Assembly (NCBI RefSeq): GCF_047302285.1
Contig: NZ_CP154845.1
Coordinates: 1,302,001-1,366,000, forward strand
Direction of reading: 5' to 3'
Length of the DNA stretch: 64,000 nt
Source of the DNA: Robertmurraya sp047302285
GTDB lineage: Bacteria; Bacillota; Bacilli; Bacillales; Cytobacillaceae
Both the position numbers and the translations under genes were made by a program. Positions 53,850 to 63,068 of the stretch are shown piece by piece. Within the stretch, counting starts at the first letter, position 1; each line of letters begins with the position of its first letter. The notes below the pieces were generated by a model that searched no databases, was not told where the DNA came from, and was given only the letters and a program-made list of their open reading frames with translations.

Positions 53850-55633
53850 CAAAATATAGAACGAGACTCCTTTTCGGTCTAATTACCCTCATTTTTATCG
53901 TATTAATTGGTTTAGGGATTTTGCTAGGCCAATTATTTAAAAATCATTTCATCAGTACATATGATTCACGGTTGAGTAAGGAAAGTAGCCTTATTGCCGC
54001 TTTTATAGAAGAAGGTGGAGGAATCCATCAACTGAATGAAAAAAAATTGAAATCATTCAGTGGTACACTCGATAGTAGAGTGACCGTTGTAGACTTAAAT
54101 GGGGACCTTATTTATGACAGTGGTAGCCTAGATAGTCAAGTCGATCAAAACAGGCACTTAGCTATTGTTGAAGACATTATTGAAGATAGGCTCAATGGAA
54201 GTGCTAATGTGCAAGCTCTCGAAGTTGGGGGCGGCTTCAATTTACACTATTATTGGGATTTGGTTGAAAGAAATGGCTCAGTAGAGGGATATTTATTATT
54301 AAGTTCAAGGTTAACAGAAATTCAAAAAGCTTATCAACAAATTTGGTGGGTCTTAATTATTTGCTTAGGCTTAGCGCTTGTCGTTATCCTTATATTAGGT
54401 TCACGAATTACTGCGAGATATACGAAACCGATTGAATCTGCTACAAAGGTTGCGATTGAACTGGCAAAAGGGAATTATCGTGCTCGAACATACGAGGATC
54501 CTCTTGAAGAAACAGGAATGCTAAGTACTTCTATCAATATTTTAGCAAGAAATCTGCAAGGGATGGTTAAGGCAAACGAAATCCAGCAAGGCCGGTTAAG
54601 TGCCCTTATTGAGAATATGGGAAGCGGACTTCTTCTTATTAATAGTAAAGGACACATCAATTTAATCAATCGGACCTTTATTGAAATATTTCGTGTTGAA
54701 AAACAAAATTATTTGAACAGACTTTATTATCATGTGATTGAGCATAAAGAAATTTCTGACATGATAGAAGAAATTTTCATGACTGAGCATAAGGCAAAAA
54801 AGCAAATGCATCTTCCGATCGGGATTGAAAGGCGTTATTTTGAAGTATACGGAGTGCCAATCTTAGGAACAAATGAAGAGTGGAAAGGGATTTTACTCGT
54901 TTTTCATGATATTACAGAAATTAAGAAGCTGGAGCAAGTGAGAAAGGACTTTGTCGCAAATGTTTCTCATGAACTGAAAACACCTGTTACTTCCATTAAA
55001 GGATTTACAGAAACATTATTAGACGGTGCAAAGGAAGACAAGGAAACGTTAGAGAATTTTCTTCGAATTATTTTAGAGGAAAGTGATCGATTGCAGTCAT
55101 TAATTCTCGATCTACTTGAGTTATCGAAAATAGAGCAGCAAGGCTATACCCTTGCTATTCGTGACGTTAATATGAACCAGCTATTAGAAGAAATGCTGCC
55201 CATATTATGTCAAAAAGCGGATGAAAAAGAGATCGAATTAATTCTTGAACCATTGGAAAAAGAGATTACGATTGATGGAGATTACTATCGATTAAAACAA
55301 ATATTTATCAACTTAATTAGTAACGCAATTTCTTATAGCCTACAAGGTGGACGTGTAACAATTTCGATGAAGGAAGGACTTAATTCTGTCACTGTTTCCA
55401 TTTCTGATACGGGAATCGGCATTGCTCAAGAGGAGATTCCACGTATATTTGAACGTTTTTATCGTGTCGATAAAGCAAGAAGCCGAAATTCGGGTGGTAC
55501 AGGGCTGGGCCTTGCGATTGTTAAACATTTAGTAGAAGCTCATAAAGGGAAAATTAGCGTGGAAAGCAAGCTAGGAAAAGGTACAACATTCACAATCGAA
55601 CTTCATAAAACTTTTCCAAAAGAGAAAAGATGA
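53846..55633 (+). CDS. phoR: Phosphate sensor histidine kinase PhoR
   Basis: The membrane sensor kinase for PhoP, 595 residues. Two helices (about 8-30 and 165-185) flank an extracytoplasmic sensor domain. HAMP (about 190-240), PAS (about 250-355), and the phospho-acceptor H375 in NVSHELKTPVTSIKG follow. The ATPase domain has the N box (NLISNAISYS), DTGIGIAQEEI and GTGLGLAIVKHLV. Start ATG overlaps the phoP stop (ATGA). Confidence 0.95.
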   Translation: MTKYRTRLLFGLITLIFIVLIGLGILLGQLFKNHFISTYDSRLSKESSLIAAFIEEGGGIHQLNEKKLKSFSGTLDSRVTVVDLNGDLIYDSGSLDSQVDQNRHLAIVEDIIEDRLNGSANVQALEVGGGFNLHYYWDLVERNGSVEGYLLLSSRLTEIQKAYQQIWWVLIICLGLALVVILILGSRITARYTKPIESATKVAIELAKGNYRARTYEDPLEETGMLSTSINILARNLQGMVKANEIQQGRLSALIENMGSGLLLINSKGHINLINRTFIEIFRVEKQNYLNRLYYHVIEHKEISDMIEEIFMTEHKAKKQMHLPIGIERRYFEVYGVPILGTNEEWKGILLVFHDITEIKKLEQVRKDFVANVSHELKTPVTSIKGFTETLLDGAKEDKETLENFLRIILEESDRLQSLILDLLELSKIEQQGYTLAIRDVNMNQLLEEMLPILCQKADEKEIELILEPLEKEITIDGDYYRLKQIFINLISNAISYSLQGGRVTISMKEGLNSVTVSISDTGIGIAQEEIPRIFERFYRVDKARSRNSGGTGLGLAIVKHLVEAHKGKISVESKLGKGTTFTIELHKTFPKEKR

Positions 55634-55643
55634 TACGAGTTGA

Positions 55644-55680
55644 CGGTAAAGGTCTAAAGACTTTTATCGTTTTTTATTTT
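55644..55680 (+). terminator. Terminator after phoR
   Basis: CGGTAAAGGTC pairs with GACTTTTATCG (two G-U) around TAAA, followed by a T-run. Confidence 0.8.
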
Positions 55681-55782
55681 AAAAAGCTGTATTAGTGAGA
55701 TATTATGTCAGAGAATTGAAACCTTTTTGTCATTGGATCGTAATAAAGCTTAGGGAAATTTGTTTTGAAGAAAGGAGAACTT

Positions 55783-56763
55783 ATGATTAGTTTAAAACGA
55801 ATTTATACAATTGTTGGTCTTGTAATTGCCATTGCTGTATTAAGTGTAGTGGCCTTTACCACTTGGTACACAGTAGATGAATCAGAGCAAGCAGTGATTT
55901 TAACCTTTGGAAAAGTAGAGGAAGGGATAACGGAGCCTGGGTTAAATTTTAAATTGCCTTGGCCAATCCAAAGTGTAGAAAAGCTCTCAAAAGAAACTTT
56001 TAGTCTCCAATTTGGTTTCGAAGAGAAAGATGGAGAAATTGTTGAGTTTCCAGACGAAACAAAAATGATTACAGGGGATGAAAATATCGTCCTTGCAGAT
56101 TTAGTTGTGCAATGGAAGATTACAGAACCTGGAAAGTATTTGTTTAATGCAGATAATCCAACTGAAATCTTACGAGATGCCACTTCTGCATCGTTGAGAA
56201 GTATTATTGGTAGCTCGTTAATCGATGAAGCATTAACATCAGGAAAGGCCGAAATAGAAGCAGAGGTTCGAGATTTACTTTCTACCCTTGTTGAAAAATA
56301 TGATATCGGAATTTCCATTCTTGGGGTCAAGTTACAGGATGTAGAGCTTCCGAATGATGAAGTTCGTCAAGCCTTTACACAGGTAACTGATGCCCGGGAA
56401 ACGATGAATACGAAGAGAAACGAAGCTGAAAAATATAAGAATCAAAAAGAAAATGAGGCTGAAGGGGAAGAAAAGGCGATTATATCTAGAGCGCAAGGGG
56501 AAAAAGCCGCTCGTGTAGAGACTGCCCGTGGTAGTGTCGCGGTCTTTAATGAATTATATAACGAATATAAAAACAACCCTGAAATTACAAGGCAACGTTT
56601 AGTATTAGAAACGTTAGAAGAAGTACTGCCAGGTACTGAAATCTACATTATGAATGATGATGGGAACACGATGAAGTATTTCCCAATACGCCCGCTTGAG
56701 AATAATCAACCAAAAGCACAAGAACAAGAGCAAGCACCGGCTGAAGGGAGTGGAAATCAATAA
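55783..56763 (+). CDS. hflK: HflK-like SPFH protein
   Basis: A 326-residue membrane-anchored SPFH/Band 7 protein. One N-terminal helix (about 8-30) is followed by the SPFH domain (DESEQAVILTFGKVEEGITEPGL...PW) and a charged helical C-terminal region (RNEAEKYKNQKENEAEGEE). HflK and HflC form a cage that modulates the FtsH protease in other bacteria; no ftsH is nearby. ATG 55783 follows AAAGGAGAA. It overlaps hflC by one base (TAATG). The pair is absent between phoR and polA in B. subtilis. Confidence 0.9.
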   Translation: MISLKRIYTIVGLVIAIAVLSVVAFTTWYTVDESEQAVILTFGKVEEGITEPGLNFKLPWPIQSVEKLSKETFSLQFGFEEKDGEIVEFPDETKMITGDENIVLADLVVQWKITEPGKYLFNADNPTEILRDATSASLRSIIGSSLIDEALTSGKAEIEAEVRDLLSTLVEKYDIGISILGVKLQDVELPNDEVRQAFTQVTDARETMNTKRNEAEKYKNQKENEAEGEEKAIISRAQGEKAARVETARGSVAVFNELYNEYKNNPEITRQRLVLETLEEVLPGTEIYIMNDDGNTMKYFPIRPLENNQPKAQEQEQAPAEGSGNQ

Positions 56764-57701
56764 TGAGTGATCAAAATGTGATTGATATGAATGAACGTAG
56801 TGGTGGAAATGGTTTTAATGGCCGTGCCTATATCAAACTAGGGATCTTTATCATCGTTGTGATCGGAATACTCGTACTTCTATTGACGAATATTTTCATC
56901 GTAAAAGAAGGTGAATACAAGGTAGTCCGTCAATTTGGAGAGGTTGTTCGTATTGATGATTCTCCTGGTATTTCTTTTAAAATACCATTTATCCAATCGG
57001 TAACGACATTACCAAAGTATCAAATGACCTATGATGTAAATGAAGCAGAAATCAATACGAAAGACAAAAAAAGAATGATCATAGACAATTACGCAGTGTG
57101 GAAAGTTGAAGATCCGAAAAAGATGATTGCCAACGCAAGAACAGTCGTAGGTGCAGAATCACGAATGGAAGAATTTATTTATTCGATCGTTCGTGCTGAA
57201 TTAGGGCAACTAAATTACGATGAAATCATCAATGATGAAAAATCCTCACGTGGGTCCTTAAATGACCGCATTACAGATAGGGTAAATGAACTTTTAGCTA
57301 ATGACAATTATGGAATTATCGTCACAGACGTACGTATTAAGCGAACTGATTTACCTGTAGAGAACGAACAGTCAGTTTTCACAAGAATGATATCTGAACG
57401 TCACTCAACAGCACAAGATTACTTGTCCCAAGGGGATGCTGATAAGAACAGAATTGAGGCGGAAACAGATCGAGTGGTTCGAGAAAAGCTTGCGACTGCT
57501 CAGGCAGAGGCTGAGATCATTAGAGCGGAAGGTGAAGCAGAAGCAGCGAGAATCTACAACGAAGCATTTTCAAAGGACCCAGAATTCTACTCCTTATTTA
57601 GAACTCTTGAATCCTATAAGAAAACGATTAATGATCAAACGGTTATCGTGTTGCCGTCAGATTCACCGTATGCACGACTTTTAATGGGATACACAGACTA
57701 A
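56763..57701 (+). CDS. hflC: HflC-like SPFH protein
   Basis: The second subunit of the HflKC pair, 312 residues. A single helix (about 27-48) precedes the SPFH domain (VKEGEYKVVRQFGEVVRI..SPGISFKIPFIQSV), then the alanine/glutamate-rich helix (AQAEAEIIRAEGEAEAARIY) and the conserved FYSLFRTLESYK. The C-terminal VLPSDSPYARLL matches the HflC tail. It is translationally coupled to hflK. Confidence 0.92.
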   Translation: MSDQNVIDMNERSGGNGFNGRAYIKLGIFIIVVIGILVLLLTNIFIVKEGEYKVVRQFGEVVRIDDSPGISFKIPFIQSVTTLPKYQMTYDVNEAEINTKDKKRMIIDNYAVWKVEDPKKMIANARTVVGAESRMEEFIYSIVRAELGQLNYDEIINDEKSSRGSLNDRITDRVNELLANDNYGIIVTDVRIKRTDLPVENEQSVFTRMISERHSTAQDYLSQGDADKNRIEAETDRVVREKLATAQAEAEIIRAEGEAEAARIYNEAFSKDPEFYSLFRTLESYKKTINDQTVIVLPSDSPYARLLMGYTD

Positions 57702-57708
57702 GATAAAG

Positions 57709-57772
57709 CCGTTATTTTTCCTTCTTTATGTTCTCATGATAGAATATAAGGAGGAAAATAACGGTTTTTTTC
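57709..57772 (+). terminator. Long-stem terminator after hflC
   Basis: CCGTTATTTT (57709-57718) pairs with AAAATAACGG (57755-57764), with further pairing inside, followed by seven Ts. Confidence 0.85.
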
Positions 57773-57794
57773 GTTGAAGTGGAGGAATGAATAG

Positions 57795-60419
57795 ATGTCC
57801 AAAAAATTAGTTTTGATTGATGGAAATAGTATTGCTTATCGAGCATTTTTTGCTTTGCCCTTATTAAATAATGATAAGGGAATACATACAAACGCTGTTT
57901 ATGGTTTTACGATGATGCTGATGAAAATACTTGAGGAAGAAAAACCAACGCATATTATGGTGGCCTTTGATGCGGGCAAAACAACGTTCAGACATAAAAC
58001 ATTTAGCGAATATAAAGGTGGAAGACAAAAAACACCACCAGAATTATCGGAGCAGTTTCCATATATTCGAGAATTGTTAGATGCTTACCGAATTCCCCGC
58101 TATGAGCTAGAGAATTTTGAAGCAGATGATATTATCGGTACCCTGTCTTTGAAGGCAGAACAAGATGGTTTTGAAGTGAAAGTCATTTCTGGAGATAAGG
58201 ACTTAACCCAACTGAGCTCAGAAAAAACGACCGTTGCGATTACGCGCAAAGGAATTACCGATATTGAAGAATATACACCAGAACATATCAAGGAAAAGTA
58301 TGGTTTAACTCCTGAGCAAATTATTGAAATGAAGGGGTTAATGGGTGATAACTCAGATAATATTCCAGGAATTCCTGGAGTTGGTGAGAAGACCGCTATT
58401 AAGCTTCTAAAAGAGTTTCAGACAGTTGATAATCTGTTAAATTCCATCGAACAGGTCAATGGGAAAAAGCTTAAGGAAAAGATTGAAGAATTTCAAGAAC
58501 AAGCAAGGATGAGTAAGGAACTAGCAACGATCATTCGTGATGCACCTGTTGAGGTGGAATTGGGTGAGATTGAATATGAATCTTATGAACCAGAAAATGT
58601 CGTAAAACTCTTTAAAGAATTAGGATTTAATTCTCTTTTAGAGAAGCTTGATGTGGTAGAAGAGAACAAGCCATTAGAGGATATTGAGTTTGAAATCGTG
58701 CAAGAAGTATCCGATGAGCTATTTATGGATGAATCAGCTTTATATGTGGAAATTTTAGAGGACAACTATCATTATGCACCGATTATTGGCTTTGCTGTTG
58801 TAAATAAGCAGGGAAGTTACTTTATCTCAACTGAGTTAGCTTTAAAATCGGATGACTTTAAAAAATGGGCAGAGGACGAAACGAAAAAGAAGTGGGTCTA
58901 TGATGCAAAACGTTCTGAAGTATCTTTAAGACATCATGATATTCATTTAAAAGGGATTGAATTTGATCTATTAATGGCCTCCTATTTATTAAATCCGTCT
59001 GAAACGATTGATGACATTGCATCAATTGCTCATTCATTCGGTCATGGAAATGTAGAATCAAATGATGCTTTTTATGGGAAAGGGGCAAAGAGAAGTGTCC
59101 CTGAAGAAAAGCAATTAGCGGAACATTTGGTAAGAAAAGCAATTGTATTATGTGACTTAAAGCCGGTTTTGGAAGAAAAATTGGAAGAAAACGAGCAATC
59201 TGACCTCTTTTTTGAGCTGGAAATGCCTTTATCCCTTATATTAGCGGATATGGAATCGACCGGGATTAAGATTGATTTAGAACGTCTACGTAATATGGGA
59301 CAGGATATCAATGAGCAGTTAGTACAAATTGAGAGACGGATATTTGAGCTTGCTGGAGAGGCGTTTAACATTAATTCGCCAAAACAGCTTGGGATTATCT
59401 TATTTGAAAAATTACAGTTACCTGCGATAAAGAAAACAAAGACGGGTTATTCAACATCCGCTGATGTATTAGAGAAACTCGAAGAAGAGCATGCTATCAT
59501 CAGAGAAATACTCCATTATCGACAATTAGGGAAGCTCCAATCAACATATATTGAAGGATTGCTGAAAGTCGTCAACCCTGAAAATGATAAGGTTCATACT
59601 CGCTATAACCAAGCACTTACTCAGACAGGAAGATTAAGCTCGACGGATCCGAATCTACAAAATATCCCTATTCGCCTTGAAGAAGGGAGAAAAATTAGAC
59701 AAGCCTTTATGCCTTCTGAAGAGGATTGGGTTATTTTTGCCGCTGATTATTCGCAAATTGAGTTACGTGTACTAGCCCATATTGCAGAAGATGAAAAATT
59801 AATTGAGGCATTCCAGGAAGGTCTCGACATTCATACGAAAACAGCAATGGAGGTATTCCACGTTTCTAAGGATGAGGTAACATCGAATATGCGTCGCCAT
59901 GCAAAAGCCGTAAACTTTGGAATTGTGTATGGAATCAGTGATTATGGTCTTTCCCAAAGCTTAAATATTACGAGAAAAGAAGCGGGAACATTCATTGAGA
60001 AGTATTTAAAAAGCTATCCAGGAGTCCAAAATTACATGGAAGAAATCGTCCAGGATGCGAAACAAAAAGGTTTTGTCTCGACTCTTCTTCAGCGGAGGAG
60101 ATATTTACCTGAGATTACAAGCCGGAATTTTAATATCCGTAGCTTTGCTGAAAGAACAGCGATGAATACACCGATTCAGGGAAGTGCTGCAGATATTATT
60201 AAAAAGGCAATGATCGATATGGCGGATCGGTTAGAAAAAGAAGGACTAAAAACGAGATTATTGCTCCAAGTTCACGATGAATTGATTTTTGAAGCACCGA
60301 AGGATGAAATTGATACATTAAAAGAAATTGTTCCAGATGTAATGGAGCATGCAGTTGAACTAAAAGTTCCTCTAAAGGTCGATTTCTCCTATGGGCCAAC
60401 TTGGTTCGATGCAAAATAA
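57795..60419 (+). CDS. polA: DNA polymerase I
   Basis: Repair and Okazaki-fragment polymerase, 874 residues. The N-terminal 5'-nuclease domain (about 1-290) has GNSIAYRAFFALP and the aspartate cluster around EADDIIGTL and GDKDL. The middle domain (about 310-465) lacks the DxE exonuclease residues, as in B. subtilis and Geobacillus PolA, so no proofreading is expected. The polymerase domain carries motif A DYSQIELRVLAHIAED, motif B RRHAKAVNFGIVYG and motif C LLQVHDELIFEAP. GGAGGAATG precedes the ATG. Confidence 0.97.
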   Translation: MSKKLVLIDGNSIAYRAFFALPLLNNDKGIHTNAVYGFTMMLMKILEEEKPTHIMVAFDAGKTTFRHKTFSEYKGGRQKTPPELSEQFPYIRELLDAYRIPRYELENFEADDIIGTLSLKAEQDGFEVKVISGDKDLTQLSSEKTTVAITRKGITDIEEYTPEHIKEKYGLTPEQIIEMKGLMGDNSDNIPGIPGVGEKTAIKLLKEFQTVDNLLNSIEQVNGKKLKEKIEEFQEQARMSKELATIIRDAPVEVELGEIEYESYEPENVVKLFKELGFNSLLEKLDVVEENKPLEDIEFEIVQEVSDELFMDESALYVEILEDNYHYAPIIGFAVVNKQGSYFISTELALKSDDFKKWAEDETKKKWVYDAKRSEVSLRHHDIHLKGIEFDLLMASYLLNPSETIDDIASIAHSFGHGNVESNDAFYGKGAKRSVPEEKQLAEHLVRKAIVLCDLKPVLEEKLEENEQSDLFFELEMPLSLILADMESTGIKIDLERLRNMGQDINEQLVQIERRIFELAGEAFNINSPKQLGIILFEKLQLPAIKKTKTGYSTSADVLEKLEEEHAIIREILHYRQLGKLQSTYIEGLLKVVNPENDKVHTRYNQALTQTGRLSSTDPNLQNIPIRLEEGRKIRQAFMPSEEDWVIFAADYSQIELRVLAHIAEDEKLIEAFQEGLDIHTKTAMEVFHVSKDEVTSNMRRHAKAVNFGIVYGISDYGLSQSLNITRKEAGTFIEKYLKSYPGVQNYMEEIVQDAKQKGFVSTLLQRRRYLPEITSRNFNIRSFAERTAMNTPIQGSAADIIKKAMIDMADRLEKEGLKTRLLLQVHDELIFEAPKDEIDTLKEIVPDVMEHAVELKVPLKVDFSYGPTWFDAK

Positions 60420-60439
60420 CTATATGAGGTGGGGGAAAT

Positions 60440-60970
60440 ATGCCTGAATTACCAGAGGTTGAAACGGTACGAAGAACACTTGAACAGCTCGTTAAAGGGA
60501 AGGAAATTGAGCGAGTTTCGGTTACATGGCCGAAAATCATTAAACAACCGGAAGAAGTAGAGCAGTTCAAGGATGCCCTAGTCGGACAGGTGATTGATGA
60601 TATTGGGCGAAGAGGGAAATTCTTGCTCATTTATACAACTGACTTTGCTCTAGTTTCCCATTTGCGGATGGAAGGAAGGTACGGACTGTTTACTCCAGAT
60701 GAGCAACCTGATAAACATACCCATGTCATTTTTTATTTCACCGATGGGACGCAATTACGGTACCGAGATGTTCGAAAATTTGGGACGATGCATCTTTTTA
60801 AAAAAGGGGAAGAACTTAAAACTCTGCCGCTATCTCAGCTTGGCCCTGAGCCTTTCTCCGAAGCATTTACCGTTAAACGGATGAAAGAAATGCTCGCCAA
60901 AACGAATCGCAGTATTAAAACTGTTTTATTAGATCAAAAGCTTGTTGTTGGTCTGGGGAATTTAGTATAA
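60440..60970 (+). pseudogene. mutM: Formamidopyrimidine-DNA glycosylase, truncated by insertion
   Basis: MutM (Fpg) excises 8-oxoguanine. The first 174 residues are intact: catalytic MPELPEVETVRR (P2, E3), the lysine in GRRGKFLL, and HLRMEGRYG. The family sequence breaks off after VVGLGN (Asn codon 60959-60961) and continues only LV before TAA 60968-60970, where IYVDE is expected. About 100 residues are lost: most of the helix-two-turn-helix and the whole C-terminal zinc finger, so the product should be inactive. GGTGGGGG precedes the ATG and polA lies 20 bases upstream. Loss by insertion of the following mobile DNA is the simplest reading. Confidence 0.92.
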
Positions 60971-61150
60971 GGATTTAAAAAAATAACATAAATATTACTC
61001 TTTAATATCCCTCATAATGCTTATATGTAAGTTGTGCTAACATATACAATAATTGCTCAGATATTAAATACATCTTAAGATTGGTTATTGATAATAAATA
61101 TAAATGAGTGGGCTTTTAGTGAACCTTATTAAAATATCCCTCTTTCTTAG

Positions 61151-61180
61151 CGATTGGACTTTATTTTCCAATCGTTTTTT
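61151..61180 (+). terminator. Orphan terminator near the element end
   Basis: CGATTGGA (61151-61158) pairs with TCCAATCG (61167-61174), followed by six Ts. No gene ends just upstream other than the broken mutM, so it may insulate the element from polA/mutM read-through. Confidence 0.75.
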
Positions 61181-61290
61181 CTTTGTTAAAAAGAAATGAT
61201 ATTTAAAAAATTTTATTTCCAATAGCAGTTTAAATCTCAATTACTAAACGACTCTTATTAGACCTCTAATTAACAACTTTTTTACTTGTG

Positions 61291-61331
61291 TTGTTGTAGA
61301 ATTTTTTTTTATGAATTGTTGTTGTTGTAGA
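61291..61331. repeat. Two direct TTGTTGTAGA repeats
   Basis: TTGTTGTAGA occurs at 61291-61300 and 61322-61331, starts 31 bases apart, in a GTT-rich setting. Possible recombinase or accessory-protein sites, judged only from position. Confidence 0.5.
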
Positions 61332-61563
61332 GGTAAACAAAAGTAATAACAATGGCTTAAGTATGTGTTAAAGCAATTCCATAATAATTAGCAGGGTAAA
61401 TTACAGAATATTTTATTTAATATTTGATTACGAACGTAGGTTCTTATAAAATGTATGATAATTACTCAACTTTCGCACCTTGAAAATCGACCTTGTTTTA
61501 GGTCTATCAAAGCTTTAAGAACGATCACTTTGGGTGCTTGACAAGTACATTTAAACAGAAAAA

Positions 61564-61623
61564 GCACCTCAATCTTTGGTATAGTGGAATTGACTAGAAA
61601 CCATTACCACAAAGAAGAGGTGC
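61564..61623 (+). promoter_or_regulatory. Stem sequestering the transposase ribosome binding site
   Basis: GCACCTC (61564-61570) is complementary to GAGGTGC (61617-61623), which contains the ribosome binding site of the transposase (GAGGTG, eight bases before ATG 61631). A -10-like TATAGT lies between the arms at 61580-61585. Transcripts entering from outside would carry both arms; transcripts from the internal promoter would lack the left arm. Confidence 0.6.
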
Positions 61624-61630
61624 CTTCTCT

Positions 61631-62992
61631 ATGATAAAGGAAAAACACTCGAATGAGCAACTACCAAATGAACTTTCTGCAGTATTCTCTGAATTACAAG
61701 TATCGAAGTACCTTCGCCAAGCGGGTATTCGAAAAAACTTTGGGTTTTCATGTGCCTATCTGTTTCAGCTTGTTTTTAGTCTGATCTTTCATCAAAAAAA
61801 TTGGTTTGCCCTTGTCACTTCTAAAAAGAGCGAGCGTTATCCGGGCAAGGATACCGTCTATCGTTTTTTAAATCATTCCAAGTTTGCTTGGCGGAAATTT
61901 CTTTTATTCTTTAGTACAGCTACCATTCAAAAGGTCAGCGTGCTTACATCAATGGACCGTCCAAAAGTGCTCATTATTGATGATTCTACGTTTGATCGAA
62001 ATCGTAGTAAGAATGTGGAGTTGCTTGCCCGTTGTTTTGATCATGCTTCTTTGAAAATGCGATTTTATAAAGGATTTCGAATGCTTACATTAGGCTGGTC
62101 AGACGGTCATACTTTTATGCCAGTTGATTTCTCTTTACTAAGCTCAAAAACGTCTTCTATTAATGGAATCAACGAAGAAATTGATAAACGAAGTTCCGGT
62201 TACAAGCGCCGTGTCGAAGCTCTCCAGTCTGCGCCTGATCAAATCCCAGCGATGATTGAACGGGCAATATCCAATGGTATCGAGGCATCTTACGTTTTGA
62301 TGGACACATGGTTTACTCAACAACCTTTAATTCAGGCAATCGTCGAACAAGGGCTTGACGTTATTGGTATGGTCAAAAATGCAAAGCAACGTTATCAAAT
62401 TAATGGTCAAATGGTTTCATTAAAAGAACTCTATCGATTAGCGTCACCACTTCAAGGAAAGAAAGGGCTTCTTCGTTCGGTCACGACGATGATGAAAAAC
62501 GGGGTACCCGTTAAAGTCGTGTTCGTTCAAAATCGTAATAAGAAGAGTGAATGGCTTGCCATTCTAAGCACGGATTGCACACTCTCCGAACAAGAAATTG
62601 TCCGTATTTACGGCATCCGTTGGAATATTGAAGTGTTCTTTAAGACAACGAAATCGCTCCTTCGTTTACAAAAGGAGTTTCAAGGACGCTCGTACGACCT
62701 ACTTATTAGCCATACAACAATTGTTTTTACTAGATATATCATTCTCTCGTGGCAAAATCGTTGCCACACAGATGAACGCACATTAGGTGGTTTATTTTAT
62801 GACCTTTGTGACGAAGTAAATGAACTTGATTGGGCTGTCGCATTGCAGCAATTAATCGAGCTTCTTCAAGATGTCTTGAAGAAAACAAATAAACAAACAC
62901 AACAATTACTTAAAAATCAACTATCACAATGGATTGCAGGTCTGCCTAGTTATATCAGAGCTTACCTGCCTAATTTGGTATGCGAAAGTTGA
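61631..62992 (+). CDS. IS4-family DDE transposase
   Basis: A 453-residue cut-and-paste transposase. The catalytic triad segments are LIIDDSTFDRNRSKN (first Asp, about residue 115), VLMDTWFT (second Asp, about residue 222), and YGIRWNIEVFFKTTK, the Y-2-R-3-E-6-K motif of the IS4 family (about residues 327-341). The frame is full length with no stops, so the copy may be active. The last codons run into the right inverted repeat. A helix-rich C-terminus follows the catalytic core. Confidence 0.93.
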   Translation: MIKEKHSNEQLPNELSAVFSELQVSKYLRQAGIRKNFGFSCAYLFQLVFSLIFHQKNWFALVTSKKSERYPGKDTVYRFLNHSKFAWRKFLLFFSTATIQKVSVLTSMDRPKVLIIDDSTFDRNRSKNVELLARCFDHASLKMRFYKGFRMLTLGWSDGHTFMPVDFSLLSSKTSSINGINEEIDKRSSGYKRRVEALQSAPDQIPAMIERAISNGIEASYVLMDTWFTQQPLIQAIVEQGLDVIGMVKNAKQRYQINGQMVSLKELYRLASPLQGKKGLLRSVTTMMKNGVPVKVVFVQNRNKKSEWLAILSTDCTLSEQEIVRIYGIRWNIEVFFKTTKSLLRLQKEFQGRSYDLLISHTTIVFTRYIILSWQNRCHTDERTLGGLFYDLCDEVNELDWAVALQQLIELLQDVLKKTNKQTQQLLKNQLSQWIAGLPSYIRAYLPNLVCES

Positions 62993-63068
62993 GTAATTAC
63001 TAATAGATTGACTGCTTTTTTATTGAATGACCGACCTGTTAAAAAATATTAGATTGAAGGGGTTTATA

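Larger units (their letters stand above)
60971..61458. other. AT-rich non-coding end of the element
   Basis: No credible gene. It contains an orphan terminator (61151-61180) and two direct copies of TTGTTGTAGA at 61291-61300 and 61322-61331. Base composition is visibly more AT-rich than the flanking core genes. Confidence 0.6.
61459..62999 (+). mobile_element. IS4-family insertion sequence, complete
   Basis: TAATTACTCAACTTTCGCA at 61459-61477 and its exact complement at 62981-62999 bound a single transposase gene. The outer six bases, TAATTA, are self-complementary, so they may be a target duplication, leaving 13-bp inverted repeats (CTCAACTTTCGCA). The length of about 1.53 kb is usual for the family. 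The right repeat overlaps the last codons of the transposase gene. Confidence 0.88.

Noticed and set aside
55803..56330. 175-codon open frame on the minus strand
   Set aside because: It is antisense to hflK, with Ser/Ile-rich composition typical of a shadow frame.
60440..60970. A naturally short MutM-like protein
   Set aside because: The sequence is full family MutM up to GLGN and then stops at once next to mobile DNA; essential C-terminal domains are missing.
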